64,000 bases of DNA, from assembly GCA_902786265.1 (NCBI GenBank), contig CADACE010000011.1, forward strand, positions 1 through 64,000, read 5' to 3'. The position numbers and the translations under genes were made by a program. Positions 51,889 to 61,614 of this stretch are shown here, piece by piece (position 1 is the first letter of the stretch; the number at the start of each line of letters is the position of its first letter). The stretch is from an uncultured Chloroflexota bacterium. GTDB taxonomy: Bacteria > Chloroflexota > Anaerolineae > Anaerolineales > Anaerolineaceae. The notes under the pieces are model-generated. The model made no database searches. It had not been told where the DNA came from and was given only the letters and a program-made list of their open reading frames with translations.

Positions 51889-53655
51889 ATGAAAGAAGTC
51901 AAAAATACACTTCTGATCTTCGGATCACTGATCCTGCTGTTATTTTTTTCAGCGGCATGTACACGTACCGCTAATTCACCGCAGCAGCTGACAGCTATAG
52001 CGGATCGGGTAAACAGGCTGCGTATCACGGAAGCATGGAAAGAAACCGAAGAGCAGCGTTATGTCACCCCTTCCGCGACTTTCACATTAACACCCACGGA
52101 AACCCTCCTGCCGGAAGCCGAAACAGCCACAGCTGTATTTCTGAGTACCGCATCCCTCACACCGACGGAAACGCTCACCCCGGAACCATCCCTCACGCCG
52201 ACCATTACACCGACGACCGTCACACCGCGCAGTACATTCCCGGTTGAAACCATTGCGCCGTCAACTCCCACTGCCACCCCCGAATTTATCGAGCCAACCA
52301 CAACCCCGACTCCGAACATTCCGCTTCCCGATCTCACATCGGATTTCAACAACAAAGCTTTTTATGTTGTACAAAACGGCGACACCGCACAGGCGATCGC
52401 TTTCCGCTACGGAACAGATACTTCTCACATCACCGGGCTCAACGCGCCCGAGACCGAGCGTTTTCTGAAGCCGGGAACACTGCTCCTGGTCAGGGCACCG
52501 AAACACACTTACAGCTCCGGCACACGCATTCTTCCGGATGAGTACATCGTTATGGGATATCCATCCATCGGCTATGACCTCGCTTATGAGGTCCAGCAGG
52601 CCGGCGGGTACCTTTCCACCTATTCGGAATACACATCATCCGGGACGCTGAGCGGAACGGAGATCATTCAAAAAGTAGCCCTTGATTATTCTGTAAGTCC
52701 CATTATTTTGTTAGAGCTTCTGGAATATAAAAGCCACTGGGTTTCCGGACAGCCGCATTCGATCGTTGAGGAGCACTATCCGCTCGGATGGCTCGGAGAT
52801 AATTCAGAAGGACTGTACCACCAGCTCACCTGGGCAGCTCAGGAACTCTCTCTGGGATACTACGGCTGGAGATACGGGCAGCTGGCGGAAATTCCCTTCT
52901 ATAAATATCCTCAGCCTGAATCACCGATATATTTCAATCCGCTGCTGAATGCCGGTTCGGTTGCCATCCAGTATCTGTTCGCCCAGCTGTATCTTTATGA
53001 TGAATACGAAGATGCTATCTACGGTCCAAACGGATTTCTGCAGCAGTTCTACCTGGATTTCGGCAACGTCTGGGACTTTTATGTCCAGGACCCGCACGGG
53101 TTCAACGACCAGCTGGAACAGCCCCCGCTGACACTGCCCTATAATGAAGGGGATGAATGGTCCATCACCGGCGGACCGCATTTATCCTGGACGACCGGCT
53201 CACCGCTCGGGGCGCTGGACTTTGCTCCGCCGATGGCATTCGGTGGCTGCGCCCGTTCGGATTCCTGGATCACCGCGTCAGCGCCGGGGCTTGTGATACG
53301 CAACGGCGTGGGAACCGTGGTTCTGGATCTGGATATGGACGGACATGAGGAAACCGGCTGGGTCCTCTATTATCTGCACGTCCGCACAGACGGGAAAGCG
53401 GAGCCGGGCACGATGCTCCCGCTGCATGGGCGCGTCGGTCACCCATCCTGCGAAGGCGGGAATGCTACGGGAACACATCTGCATATCGCACGGAAATATA
53501 ACGGGGAATGGGTGCAGGCTTACGGTCCATTGCCGTTCAACATGAGCGGATGGATCCCGTTTGGCGGAGAAGCATACGCCGGCGGCGTCACCAGAGGCGA
53601 TGAAACGGTTTACGCCGAGCAGTATGCTTCATCAGAGAAAGTAGTGCATTATTGA
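51889..53655 (+). CDS. LysM and M23-peptidase-domain lipoprotein, copy 1
   Basis: The 588-residue lipoprotein has signal LLFFSAAC, followed by a Thr/Pro-rich linker (about 65-150, repeated TPTxT motifs). A LysM domain spans about 158-205 (FYVVQNGDTAQAIAFRYGT), then a helical middle domain (SVSPIILLELLEYKSHWVSG). The M23 endopeptidase fold covers about 425-570, with GALDFAP and THLHIARKYNGEW supplying the Asp and HxH zinc ligands. It is probably anchored outside the membrane and cuts peptidoglycan cross-bridges. No clear ribosome binding site precedes the ATG. It is followed with overlap by a paralogue. Confidence 0.87.
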   Translation: MKEVKNTLLIFGSLILLLFFSAACTRTANSPQQLTAIADRVNRLRITEAWKETEEQRYVTPSATFTLTPTETLLPEAETATAVFLSTASLTPTETLTPEPSLTPTITPTTVTPRSTFPVETIAPSTPTATPEFIEPTTTPTPNIPLPDLTSDFNNKAFYVVQNGDTAQAIAFRYGTDTSHITGLNAPETERFLKPGTLLLVRAPKHTYSSGTRILPDEYIVMGYPSIGYDLAYEVQQAGGYLSTYSEYTSSGTLSGTEIIQKVALDYSVSPIILLELLEYKSHWVSGQPHSIVEEHYPLGWLGDNSEGLYHQLTWAAQELSLGYYGWRYGQLAEIPFYKYPQPESPIYFNPLLNAGSVAIQYLFAQLYLYDEYEDAIYGPNGFLQQFYLDFGNVWDFYVQDPHGFNDQLEQPPLTLPYNEGDEWSITGGPHLSWTTGSPLGALDFAPPMAFGGCARSDSWITASAPGLVIRNGVGTVVLDLDMDGHEETGWVLYYLHVRTDGKAEPGTMLPLHGRVGHPSCEGGNATGTHLHIARKYNGEWVQAYGPLPFNMSGWIPFGGEAYAGGVTRGDETVYAEQYASSEKVVHY

Positions 53656-55211
53656 TTTTGAAGCGGATACCAAAACAAAGCATACTATTTTTGATCTCAG
53701 CCGTCATTTTCCTTGCCGGGTGCATCATCCGCGTGGAAGAAATCCCGACCGCGGTCCCGACAGAAACACCGGAGCCGACAGCAACAGCCGAGGTGAAACC
53801 GACTGCCAGATATGCCGGTGATCCCGTCCGTCAGCGCAGGCCGAAATACATGCCGGGAGAACTGGTTGACTACACCGCGATGGATGGCGACACGCTCCAG
53901 GCTTTAGCTGCCAGATTTAACACGACTGAACGCGAGATACGCGAAGCGAATCCGATCCTGCCGGAACATGTCACCACGCTGCCGCAGGGACTGCCCATGC
54001 AGATCCCCATCTATTACCGCAGCAGCTGGGGCAGTTCTTTCAAGATTTTGGCTGACGCGCAATTTGTCAACGGCCCCGCGGATAAAGGCTTTACCGCCCG
54101 CAGCTACACTGACCGTCAGCCGGGCTGGTTCAAATATTTCAATGTGTGGGCAGACAGCCGGAACCTGCGCGGAGGTGAGCTCATCGATTATATTTCTGAT
54201 GTTTATTCCATCAGTCCGCGTCTGCTTCTGGCAGTACTGCAGTATCTGACAAACGCGCTGACCGATCCGGCTTACAGGAATGATTTCAATGATAAAAGTG
54301 TTTTGCGGATACCCGGAGAACGTTATAAGAGCCTGAGCGGACAGCTTAACCAGCTGGCGGAATTTTTCAATGAACATTATTATTCCTACAAGGCAGGAGA
54401 TTTCACTGAATACGAGCTGCAGGACGGTACGCTTGTCCGGATCGATCCCTGGCTGAATGCCTGCAGCGCAGCGCTCCAGGCATATTTTGCTGAATACTTC
54501 ACTCCCGAAGAATATTATCACGCTATCGGGCCGGATGGATTTGTAAAGCTGTATAAAGAGATGTTCGGTGACTTTCCCCCTGTGGAAGAATATCCCGCAC
54601 ACCTTCCCGGTTCTCTGGAACAAATCGAGCTGCGCCTGCCGTTCAAGGATGGCGAAGCGTGGACCTATACCGGCGGACCGCACACAGCCTGGGGCAGCAT
54701 GCATCCCTACGCGGCCATCGATTTTGCTCCGCCGACCAACCAGCATGGCTGCTTTGTCAGCTATGCGGAAGTCATCGCACCGCACAGCGGCACGATCGTC
54801 CGTACCGGAACGGGTATGGCTATGCTGGATATGGACGAAGACGGTGATGAACGAACCGGCTGGGTAATGCTGTTCCTCCATCTCAAAACCGAATCGATCC
54901 TGCCGGTCGGCACCCATGTCGAAATGGGTGACGTGATGGGACATCCTTCCTGTGACGGCGGTACTTCCAGCGGTACACACGTCCATCTTGCGCGGAAATA
55001 TAACGGGGAATGGATGCCTGCCGGCAGCGGAGTCATTCCGCTGAATCTGGACAACTGGATCACCGAAGCGGGTGATATAAAGTATCAGGGAAAAATGAGA
55101 CGTTTTTCCAGTTATGTGATCGCATCCGAAGCATCGGAGTATTTCAGCCGCATCCTTGCCGGTCCGCCGGTCTACCCGACGCCCAGCCCGACACCGAAAC
55201 CGAAGAAATAG
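53652..55211 (+). CDS. LysM and M23-peptidase-domain lipoprotein, copy 2
   Basis: It encodes about 519 residues from a TTG that overlaps the preceding stop (a TTG two codons later is equally possible). The lipobox is FLAGC, followed by a short TPEPTAT linker, a LysM-like domain (VDYTAMDGDTLQALAARFNT), the same helical middle domain (SISPRLLLAVLQYLTNA) and an M23 domain with AAIDFAPPTNQHGC and THVHLARKYNGEW. It is a tandem duplicate of copy 1 with shorter linker, and the two are translationally coupled. It ends in a second Pro/Thr tail (PTPSPTPKPKK). Confidence 0.87.
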   Translation: MILKRIPKQSILFLISAVIFLAGCIIRVEEIPTAVPTETPEPTATAEVKPTARYAGDPVRQRRPKYMPGELVDYTAMDGDTLQALAARFNTTEREIREANPILPEHVTTLPQGLPMQIPIYYRSSWGSSFKILADAQFVNGPADKGFTARSYTDRQPGWFKYFNVWADSRNLRGGELIDYISDVYSISPRLLLAVLQYLTNALTDPAYRNDFNDKSVLRIPGERYKSLSGQLNQLAEFFNEHYYSYKAGDFTEYELQDGTLVRIDPWLNACSAALQAYFAEYFTPEEYYHAIGPDGFVKLYKEMFGDFPPVEEYPAHLPGSLEQIELRLPFKDGEAWTYTGGPHTAWGSMHPYAAIDFAPPTNQHGCFVSYAEVIAPHSGTIVRTGTGMAMLDMDEDGDERTGWVMLFLHLKTESILPVGTHVEMGDVMGHPSCDGGTSSGTHVHLARKYNGEWMPAGSGVIPLNLDNWITEAGDIKYQGKMRRFSSYVIASEASEYFSRILAGPPVYPTPSPTPKPKK

Positions 55212-55365
55212 GGATCAGAAATCAGGAAAATAAGAAATAAAACAACAGTCACCAGTCACAATACCGATTCCCGAAGGAAACTTCGAACCGTATTACTGAC
55301 TGGTGACTGCTGCTTACTGGTTACTGCCTTCTAACCAGCCGCCAGCCACCAACCACTGATCACTT
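55210..55365. repeat. Heptamer arrays with a perfect 13-bp inverted pair
   Basis: CAGTCACCAGTCA (55246-55258) and TGACTGGTGACTG (55297-55309) are exact complements, extended by AATAC/GTATT. Left of it are GAAATAA-like and right of it TTACTGG-type 7-mers. It lies between two convergent genes and could act as their shared terminator. Confidence 0.75.
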
Positions 55366-55368
55366 AAA

Positions 55369-56403
55369 TTATATTCTCGAAAGCGGCCAGTTCGGGAGGA
55401 CATCCATATCCAGGCCGTCAAACTTTCCGGTCAGGAAACGCCGGTAGCCTGCCGCGCCGATCATTGCTCCGTTGTCTGTACAATAAGAAAGCTTCGGGAT
55501 GAAAACCTTGAATTCTTTCTGTTCCAGGAACGTATCGCGCAGGCATTTGTTTGCGGAAACGCCTCCGGCGATCACGATATTTTTCGCGTTATACTCACGG
55601 GCAGCATGTATTGCCTTTTCAAACAAAATGCTCACGACCGATTTCTGGAAACTTGCCGCCAGATCAGCTACGCGCAGCAGTTCACCATCCTTCTGGATCT
55701 TCTGAACCGTACGCAGAACAGAGGTCTTGACCCCGCTGAATGAAAAATCGTAAGTTCCCGGCATTTTTGCCACATTGAAGCGGTAGGCGTCAGGATCCCC
55801 ATTCGCACCCGCTTTCTGGATGGAAGGACCGCCCGGATACTCCAGCCCCAACAGACGAGCGGTCTTGTCGAAGGCCTCTCCCGCCGCGTCGTCAAGTGTC
55901 CCGCCAAGACGTTCATACTGCAGATGGTCCTTGAGCAGGATAACTTCCGAATGTCCGCCGGATACCAGCAGAACGATCGCGGGGAACTCCGGTTCCGGGG
56001 GAATGGTCTCATCACGGTCGGAGTAGACCCAGGATGAATAGATGTGCCCCTCCAGATGATTGATCCCGATCAGAGGCAGTCCCGTTGCCAGAGAAAGTCC
56101 CTTCGCCGCGTTCATACCGACCACCAGGGAACCGGCGAGACCGGGACCGCGGGTGACGGCGATCGCGTCAATATCAGAATAACTCATATGAGCTTTGTTC
56201 ATCACTTCATCGATAACCGGATAAACCGCCAGCACATGCTGCCGCGACGCGACTTCCGGAAAAACACCGCCATACTGCTTATGGATATCGATCTGTGTGG
56301 AAATAAAATCAGAAACAATACGGCGCCCGTCTTCAACGATAGCCGCGGCTGTTTCGTCACAACTGCTCTCGATCCCTAATATACGAATTGTCTTCTGCGA
56401 CAT
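55369..56403 (-). CDS. tsaD: tRNA N6-adenosine threonylcarbamoyltransferase
   Basis: The 344-residue protein is recognised by ILGIESSCDETAAAIV at the start, HKQYGGVFPEVASRQH, AVTRGPGLAGSL, INHLEGH (metal-binding His pair) and VIAGGVSANKCLR. With TsaB, TsaC and TsaE it makes the t6A modification at position 37 of ANN-decoding tRNAs. The partner genes are not here. It lies 23 bases after an M24 peptidase gene on the same strand, with GAGG before the ATG. Confidence 0.97.
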   Translation of the reverse strand: MSQKTIRILGIESSCDETAAAIVEDGRRIVSDFISTQIDIHKQYGGVFPEVASRQHVLAVYPVIDEVMNKAHMSYSDIDAIAVTRGPGLAGSLVVGMNAAKGLSLATGLPLIGINHLEGHIYSSWVYSDRDETIPPEPEFPAIVLLVSGGHSEVILLKDHLQYERLGGTLDDAAGEAFDKTARLLGLEYPGGPSIQKAGANGDPDAYRFNVAKMPGTYDFSFSGVKTSVLRTVQKIQKDGELLRVADLAASFQKSVVSILFEKAIHAAREYNAKNIVIAGGVSANKCLRDTFLEQKEFKVFIPKLSYCTDNGAMIGAAGYRRFLTGKFDGLDMDVLPNWPLSRI

Positions 56404-56426
56404 TCAAAAGCCTCGATTCAAATCAA

Positions 56427-57680
56427 TTATTTTGCAGGAACATCAATGATCAAACGATATGGATACTCGGTGAGAGGAACGGCTTTTCCCTCTGCATTCA
56501 TATAATATGTATCTTCGATCCGGACTCCGTAGCCTTCCGGTTTGTCGGGATAATACAGCCCGGGTTCAATGGTGAACACCGCACCGGGCAGGAGCAGGTC
56601 CTTATCCGACGATGATTTGGAGCTGAAAGGACGTTCATGGATGTTGAGTCCGACGCCATGCCCGACGGAATGCATATACCCGTTGGTGACCTTTACGTCT
56701 TCATCAACGGTCACATGACCGTGCGATTTGAAAAAGTCGCAGGTCATCTGCTGCAGATCCTTGAACTTCATACCAGAACGGGCTTTTTCCGCGATCAGGT
56801 CATGGATCTCCTTGACTTCCGCATAGGCCACCTTGACCTCATCCGGAGCCCAGCCGATGCACCAGGTACGGGTAAAGTCACCGAAATACCCGCCGCCCAT
56901 ACCGCAGGGGAAGAAGTCATAAACGATGGATTTGCCAGCCTGAAGCGGTTCGGCGTCATTCCCCTGGTTATGCGGGACACCCGCATCCCGTCCCTGGGAG
57001 AAAATCGTACCTTCCGGATTTTCTGCGCCAAGCTCACCAAGCCAGAGGTTGATGAGCGACTTGATTTTTCCAATCGTTACCGGTGTGCCGTCATCATTCA
57101 TCAAAACACCGTCATGAAGGTACCGTGAAGCAATAAAGTTTTCGACCCTTCCGACCACAGTCGTCACGATCCCGCACATATCCCGGATCTTGTCAATTTC
57201 TTCCGGATCCTTGAGATAACGGGCTTCATTGAGGATCTCATCACCAAGTCCGCCGACGAATTCAAGCTCCGGCAGTTTATTCTGGAGCTGAAGAATGGTC
57301 TGATAAGCAGTGTTTAATTCGACCCGTCCGCAGAGGGCAATTCTCCCGGAGGTCATCCCAGCGTACCGCAAAGCTGCCAAAAGCGTATTTGTCCGTTCTG
57401 AACAATCCCGGTACCGGCTGACTTCAAGGTCATTATAGCAGACTCCCTGCAAAGACGTCATCGCCGCTGTATCTCGTTCCATCACCCGATAGAAAAGCAG
57501 CGGTTCGCGATCTCTCATTACCAATACATCTGCCTGTGTGAAGAAAGCATCTCCGACAAAATAAGTCAAAAACGGGTTGTGTTCCCGCGAACCGGAAATT
57601 AAGATTGCATCAAGTTTCTTTTGCGCCATCAGCGTCTGGATTTGTTTTTTCATATACAGTGCCTTTTCATTTTTAATCAT
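56427..57680 (-). CDS. M24-family metallopeptidase (Xaa-Pro aminopeptidase-like)
   Basis: The 417-residue creatinase-fold protein has an N-terminal domain (about 1-160) and a pita-bread C-terminal domain. The five metal ligands are visible: VYDFFPCGMGGGYFGDF (two Asp), VGHGVGLNIHE (His), FTIEPGLYYP (Glu) and GVRIEDTYY (Glu). No signal peptide, so it acts on cytoplasmic peptides, a logical step after peptide import. ATG 57680 overlaps the upstream stop; ATG 57653 is an alternative, and both have weak ribosome binding sites. Confidence 0.88.
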   Translation of the reverse strand: MIKNEKALYMKKQIQTLMAQKKLDAILISGSREHNPFLTYFVGDAFFTQADVLVMRDREPLLFYRVMERDTAAMTSLQGVCYNDLEVSRYRDCSERTNTLLAALRYAGMTSGRIALCGRVELNTAYQTILQLQNKLPELEFVGGLGDEILNEARYLKDPEEIDKIRDMCGIVTTVVGRVENFIASRYLHDGVLMNDDGTPVTIGKIKSLINLWLGELGAENPEGTIFSQGRDAGVPHNQGNDAEPLQAGKSIVYDFFPCGMGGGYFGDFTRTWCIGWAPDEVKVAYAEVKEIHDLIAEKARSGMKFKDLQQMTCDFFKSHGHVTVDEDVKVTNGYMHSVGHGVGLNIHERPFSSKSSSDKDLLLPGAVFTIEPGLYYPDKPEGYGVRIEDTYYMNAEGKAVPLTEYPYRLIIDVPAK

Positions 57681-58062
57681 CTATGCCTGAACGAAATTCA
57701 ACAGCTTCACGTGCCCGCCATAACAGCTCCGCAAGAACCCCTCCGCCGATACAGATCATAACGATTGGCGGTGTAAGAACACGACCGATTTGAAACCACA
57801 GCAGAAGGTCAGCGATCAATGCGGTCCCGATTGCCTCTCTCACAACTGTCGGCGGATTTATGCGCTTCATCGTAAAAAAATAACGGTTTAATAAAGCAAA
57901 GAAGGGCAGCATGATCCCGCACACAAACAGGAACAATGCAATAAAAAACAGCCACCGCTCTTTCAAATAGGGTTGTGTATACATCACGAGATAATAAAGT
58001 CCCGCGCCGGAAGGGAGCGCAAGCAGAGCGCCTAACAGGAAAAATGCAAACACGTTTTTCAT
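57673..58062 (-). CDS. Small four-helix membrane protein of unknown function
   Basis: The 129-residue protein has four hydrophobic segments (about 4-27, 37-60, 77-95 and 97-113) and short charged ends. The first segment could be read as a signal peptide, but the others show it is an integral membrane protein. I recognise no family. It heads the short operon with the M24 peptidase and tsaD, overlapping the peptidase gene slightly. Confidence 0.65.
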   Translation of the reverse strand: MKNVFAFFLLGALLALPSGAGLYYLVMYTQPYLKERWLFFIALFLFVCGIMLPFFALLNRYFFTMKRINPPTVVREAIGTALIADLLLWFQIGRVLTPPIVMICIGGGVLAELLWRAREAVEFRSGIDD

Positions 58063-58139
58063 CGATTAAATTATAAATGAAATATTACGAATGATAAGTG
58101 ATTCATGAAAATCTATTTCAGAAAGATGAAAATTGATTT

Positions 58140-58169
58140 CAGAAAAACAGCCGGATCACTGCCGGCTGT
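58140..58169 (-). terminator. Terminator overlapping the end of the DUF6020-like gene
   Basis: ACAGCCGG (58147-58154) pairs with CCGGCTGT (58162-58169), and the minus strand continues TTTTTCT. Part of the stem is coding sequence for the last residues of the gene. A duplicated 19-base motif (GAAAATCTATTTCAGAAA type) lies just beyond. Confidence 0.7.
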
Positions 58170-59820
58170 CCGCTGAGTTTTTATAAATATACACGCAATA
58201 CACAAACATGACCGGGATCGTATATGTGATCGGATACAGGTAGCGCATGCCCTCCAGATGGATCGAAGCCGGCGCCATCCAGCAGCCGAAAAAGAGCGAA
58301 AGGAAAAACGGAATAAATGTGAGCCATGATCTGTTTCCGTTCTTCCATTTCCGCAGTATGGTCGCGGCAAAAAAGGCAGGCAGGAGGGAAGCGTAAAATC
58401 CATAGGTAAAGAACAGCCGCGTAAAAGGATTTTCATACAATTTATCAAACATCATCTTGTAAGAGGGCGCTGTTTCCTTTGAAATATAGCGAATTGCCAC
58501 TGTTTTGGGAATATATTGGGAATCCAGCTGGTTGCGGTGTTCCATATCCATCAGCGGGGCATATTCCGTCCATGAGAACCAACCGGCAAGCATGGAGTTT
58601 GCCGCGGCGATATAAGCATCCGGATGGCGCAGCCCCATCTGCAGCCAGACCTTCAGGTAAGGGGGAAAATCCTCATTTGCGCCCTTTTGGTGATGACGCT
58701 TCACCGGGTCAGCCCAGGTTGGGTCATAATCATCGGCGATGATGTCCGCGTTCAGTACCTTGTCGATCACCGCGTATTCCTCTTCCGTAACATCCTCACC
58801 GTAATCCCTGAGGTAACGGGCGGTCATCTGGAACGGCAGGGAATACTTTTCCTGCTGTCCGCCGGGCTGCACTTCCAGCTTCGCGAAGATCGGCGGAAGG
58901 ATTCCGTACATTACAAGCACAGCCGCAGCCGCGGGGATCAGCAAAAACAGCCGGTTCTTCCGGATAAACAGGAAAAGGATCACAAGAGACGGGAGCATCA
59001 CATAGATCCCGATTTTTTTTGTCAGGCAGCACAGAACAGTCAGAAAGGAAAGCCACACCAAAAAGGCTCCTTTTTTCAGTGATTCCCCCTGCGAGCGGAC
59101 AATTTCGATATAGGCAATTGTAAAGAATACATAGATCCAGCTGAAAAGCGCGTCCTTGGAGACTGTCTGGGTGCTGGCAGGATAAATCGGCAGCAGGCAG
59201 TAAAACAGGATCATGAATGTAACGATCCTGATGTCAGATTTCAATTTTCTGTACACATAATCGACCGTGCAGGAAAAAGCAAGGCTTGTCAGAAATGACT
59301 GCAGCAGCACATAGAAAAATATTGCGTAATGCCATTCTCCGGTCCGCTGTGAAAACGGGACGATCATATATCCCAGCAGAAAAGTATCAAATATGGGGTG
59401 ATGGTCCGACAAAACGGGCTCTCCGCCGCGGAACCGGATAAACTGGATCCACTGTCCCCAGGTATCATTGATACAAGTGCCGGGATACAGGAACCACAAA
59501 GCAGGCAGCCAGCAGACGAAAATCAGAAGAGCGATAATAAGCACATGAAAACGATTATCCATGACCCGCCGGACGAGCCTGAAAACACCGCGTTCCGAAA
59601 CCGAATGATCCGGTGCTTTTGTCAAAAATGAGCGTAAAACATAAGCTGCCAATAGCAATGCCGCGAACAATGCTAAAGATGCCGGGAAATAACCGACAGA
59701 AGGAGAAAAACTTCCGGTTTGTATATAATCGGAAGACGCTGTCATAGCCGGTGCCAACAAAGCACAAAAAAAATAATCGGAAAAGGCTAAAACAGTGTTT
59801 TTTGATTTTTTTATTTCCAT
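58156..59820 (-). CDS. Polytopic membrane protein, DUF6020 / glycosyltransferase-like
   Basis: It encodes 554 residues from ATG 59820 (AGGA about 10 bases upstream). There are about ten to twelve membrane helices. The large loop after the third helix has YPGTCINDTWGQWIQF and SDHHPIFDTFLLGY, and SKDALFSWIYVF follows the next helices. These are signatures of DUF6020-type proteins, which resemble GT-C glycosyltransferases and may use a lipid-linked sugar. Next to the polysaccharide export and nucleotide-sugar genes, a role in surface glycan assembly is likely. Exact reaction unknown. Confidence 0.72.
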   Translation of the reverse strand: MEIKKSKNTVLAFSDYFFCALLAPAMTASSDYIQTGSFSPSVGYFPASLALFAALLLAAYVLRSFLTKAPDHSVSERGVFRLVRRVMDNRFHVLIIALLIFVCWLPALWFLYPGTCINDTWGQWIQFIRFRGGEPVLSDHHPIFDTFLLGYMIVPFSQRTGEWHYAIFFYVLLQSFLTSLAFSCTVDYVYRKLKSDIRIVTFMILFYCLLPIYPASTQTVSKDALFSWIYVFFTIAYIEIVRSQGESLKKGAFLVWLSFLTVLCCLTKKIGIYVMLPSLVILFLFIRKNRLFLLIPAAAAVLVMYGILPPIFAKLEVQPGGQQEKYSLPFQMTARYLRDYGEDVTEEEYAVIDKVLNADIIADDYDPTWADPVKRHHQKGANEDFPPYLKVWLQMGLRHPDAYIAAANSMLAGWFSWTEYAPLMDMEHRNQLDSQYIPKTVAIRYISKETAPSYKMMFDKLYENPFTRLFFTYGFYASLLPAFFAATILRKWKNGNRSWLTFIPFFLSLFFGCWMAPASIHLEGMRYLYPITYTIPVMFVYCVYIYKNSADSRQ

Positions 59821-60034
59821 GGCTTTATATCCTGCTGTACATACTTTGTATTGATCCGGCAATCGCTATTAACAGTAATCACTATCTGCTATTATTTTAC
59901 CGCGAAACGTAATTTTCACACAGAAACGAACAATCAAACATCAATAGTTAAAACAAATCGGTTATAATCTGGATAAAGATGATGTTGAATACCGCCTAAA
60001 GATGAATGCATCCGGCTATAAATAAGGATTGTGA

Positions 60035-60826
60035 ATGCTGCGCCAGAAAATTCAGACATACACTTTGAAAATCAAACAAAACCAGTTTCTGTTTGAAGAA
60101 CTCGTCAAGCGGGATTTCAAAAAGCGCTACGCCCGCACCGCGCTGGGGATGCTATGGAGCATCTTGAACCCTTTGCTGCAGCTGCTGATCATGAGGCTGG
60201 TTTTCACCCATTTTTTCGCGGACAGAATTCCCCACTACACAACATTTCTGTTCAGCGGTATGATCGTATTTAATTATTTTTCAGAATCTACCCGCGAAGG
60301 GATGACAACTCTTATAGACAACGCGCCGATATTTTCAAAGATCAATGTGCCGAAATATCTCTTCCTTTTCGCGAAAAACGCCCAGTCCTGGATCAATTTT
60401 GTACTTATATTGGGCATCTACTTTGTCTTCTGCGCGCTGGATCATGTTGCCTTCACCTGGAAATTCCTGATGCTGATCTTTCCTGTCGTCTGCCTCGCGG
60501 TTTTCAACATCGGTACGGGGCTGGTGCTTTCCGCGCTTTATATCTTCTTTCTGGACATAAAATATTTCTGGGGGATCTTCCTGCAGCTGCTGCAGTATGT
60601 ATCCGCGCTGTTTTATCAGATAGATACATTCTCACCGGCCATCCAAAAACTGTTTTACCTAAACCCGATTTATCTTTATATCGCCTATTTCCGGGAAATT
60701 GTCCTTTACGGAATTATTCCCTCCCTGACCCTGCATATCGCGATTCTCGCTGAAGCGCTGCTTGTGTTCTTCCTGGGTGTCTGGATCTACAAAAAATATA
60801 ACTGGGAATTTTTATATTATATTTAG
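60035..60826 (+). CDS. ABC-2 polysaccharide export permease, Wzm type
   Basis: The 263-residue protein has six membrane helices. The N-terminus LVKRDFKKRYARTALGMLWSILNPLLQLLIM is the hallmark of Wzm/TagG-type permeases that export O-antigen, teichoic acid or capsule chains. The end KKYNWEFLYYI is also typical. It is followed after 8 bases by its ATPase. The nearby RfbB- and Fcl-like enzymes suggest a deoxysugar-containing glycan. Confidence 0.9.
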   Translation: MLRQKIQTYTLKIKQNQFLFEELVKRDFKKRYARTALGMLWSILNPLLQLLIMRLVFTHFFADRIPHYTTFLFSGMIVFNYFSESTREGMTTLIDNAPIFSKINVPKYLFLFAKNAQSWINFVLILGIYFVFCALDHVAFTWKFLMLIFPVVCLAVFNIGTGLVLSALYIFFLDIKYFWGIFLQLLQYVSALFYQIDTFSPAIQKLFYLNPIYLYIAYFREIVLYGIIPSLTLHIAILAEALLVFFLGVWIYKKYNWEFLYYI

Positions 60827-60834
60827 AGGATGAT

Positions 60835-61614
60835 ATGAGTATCATTGAAGTACATAATGTTTCGATCCGCTACAAGAAAGGCAACTTCAAGGATATCGGT
60901 CTGAAGGATTATATCATCCGCAAAATCAGGGGGACCTATCACGTTGAAGACTTCTGGGCTGACAAAGATATTAATTTTTCGCTCGAAAACGGTGACATGC
61001 TTGGCATCATCGGGACCAATGGAGCCGGGAAGAGCACGCTGCTGAAAGCGATCTCCGGCGTGATGGAACCGACCCACGGATATATCCGGCATGAAGGCAG
61101 GATCTCATCCCTGCTGGAACTGACCGGGGGATTTGATGACGCACTGACCGTACGGGAAAATACCTTCCTCCGCGGAGCGTTTTTAGGATATACCCGGCAG
61201 TTCATGAATAAAAAATACGATGAGATCATACAATTTGCGGAACTGGAGGAGTTCCAGGCGCATCTGTTCAGCCAGCTTTCCTCCGGGATGAAATCCCGCC
61301 TGGCGTTCTCCGTCGCAAGCCTGATACGGCCGGACATCCTGATCCTCGACGAGGTCCTTTCCGTCGGTGACGGCGCGTTCCGCAAGAAAAGCGAAGCAAA
61401 AATGATGGAGATCATCCGCGGAGGCGCCACGACCCTGCTGGTCAGCCACAGCCTTGACCAGGTCCGCAGCCTTTGCAACAAGATCCTCTGGCTGAACAAG
61501 GGACAGCAGATCGCATTTACAAAAAACGTCCGGGAAGCCTGTGATCAATACGAGGCGTTCCTGGACGGGAATCTTGATATTTCAGAAGTGACCGCGCGGA
61601 AAGAACTGAATTAG
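60835..61614 (+). CDS. Polysaccharide export ATPase, Wzt/TagH type
   Basis: The 259-residue ATPase has Walker A GTNGAGKST, a Q-loop region LELTGGFDDALTVRENTFLRGAFLG characteristic of the Wzt group, signature LSSGMKSRLAF and Walker B ILILDEVLSVGD. It ends shortly after the nucleotide-binding fold, so it lacks the C-terminal carbohydrate-binding domain some Wzt proteins use to recognise chain ends. Its TAG stop overlaps the stop of the convergent gene. Confidence 0.92.
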   Translation: MSIIEVHNVSIRYKKGNFKDIGLKDYIIRKIRGTYHVEDFWADKDINFSLENGDMLGIIGTNGAGKSTLLKAISGVMEPTHGYIRHEGRISSLLELTGGFDDALTVRENTFLRGAFLGYTRQFMNKKYDEIIQFAELEEFQAHLFSQLSSGMKSRLAFSVASLIRPDILILDEVLSVGDGAFRKKSEAKMMEIIRGGATTLLVSHSLDQVRSLCNKILWLNKGQQIAFTKNVREACDQYEAFLDGNLDISEVTARKELN

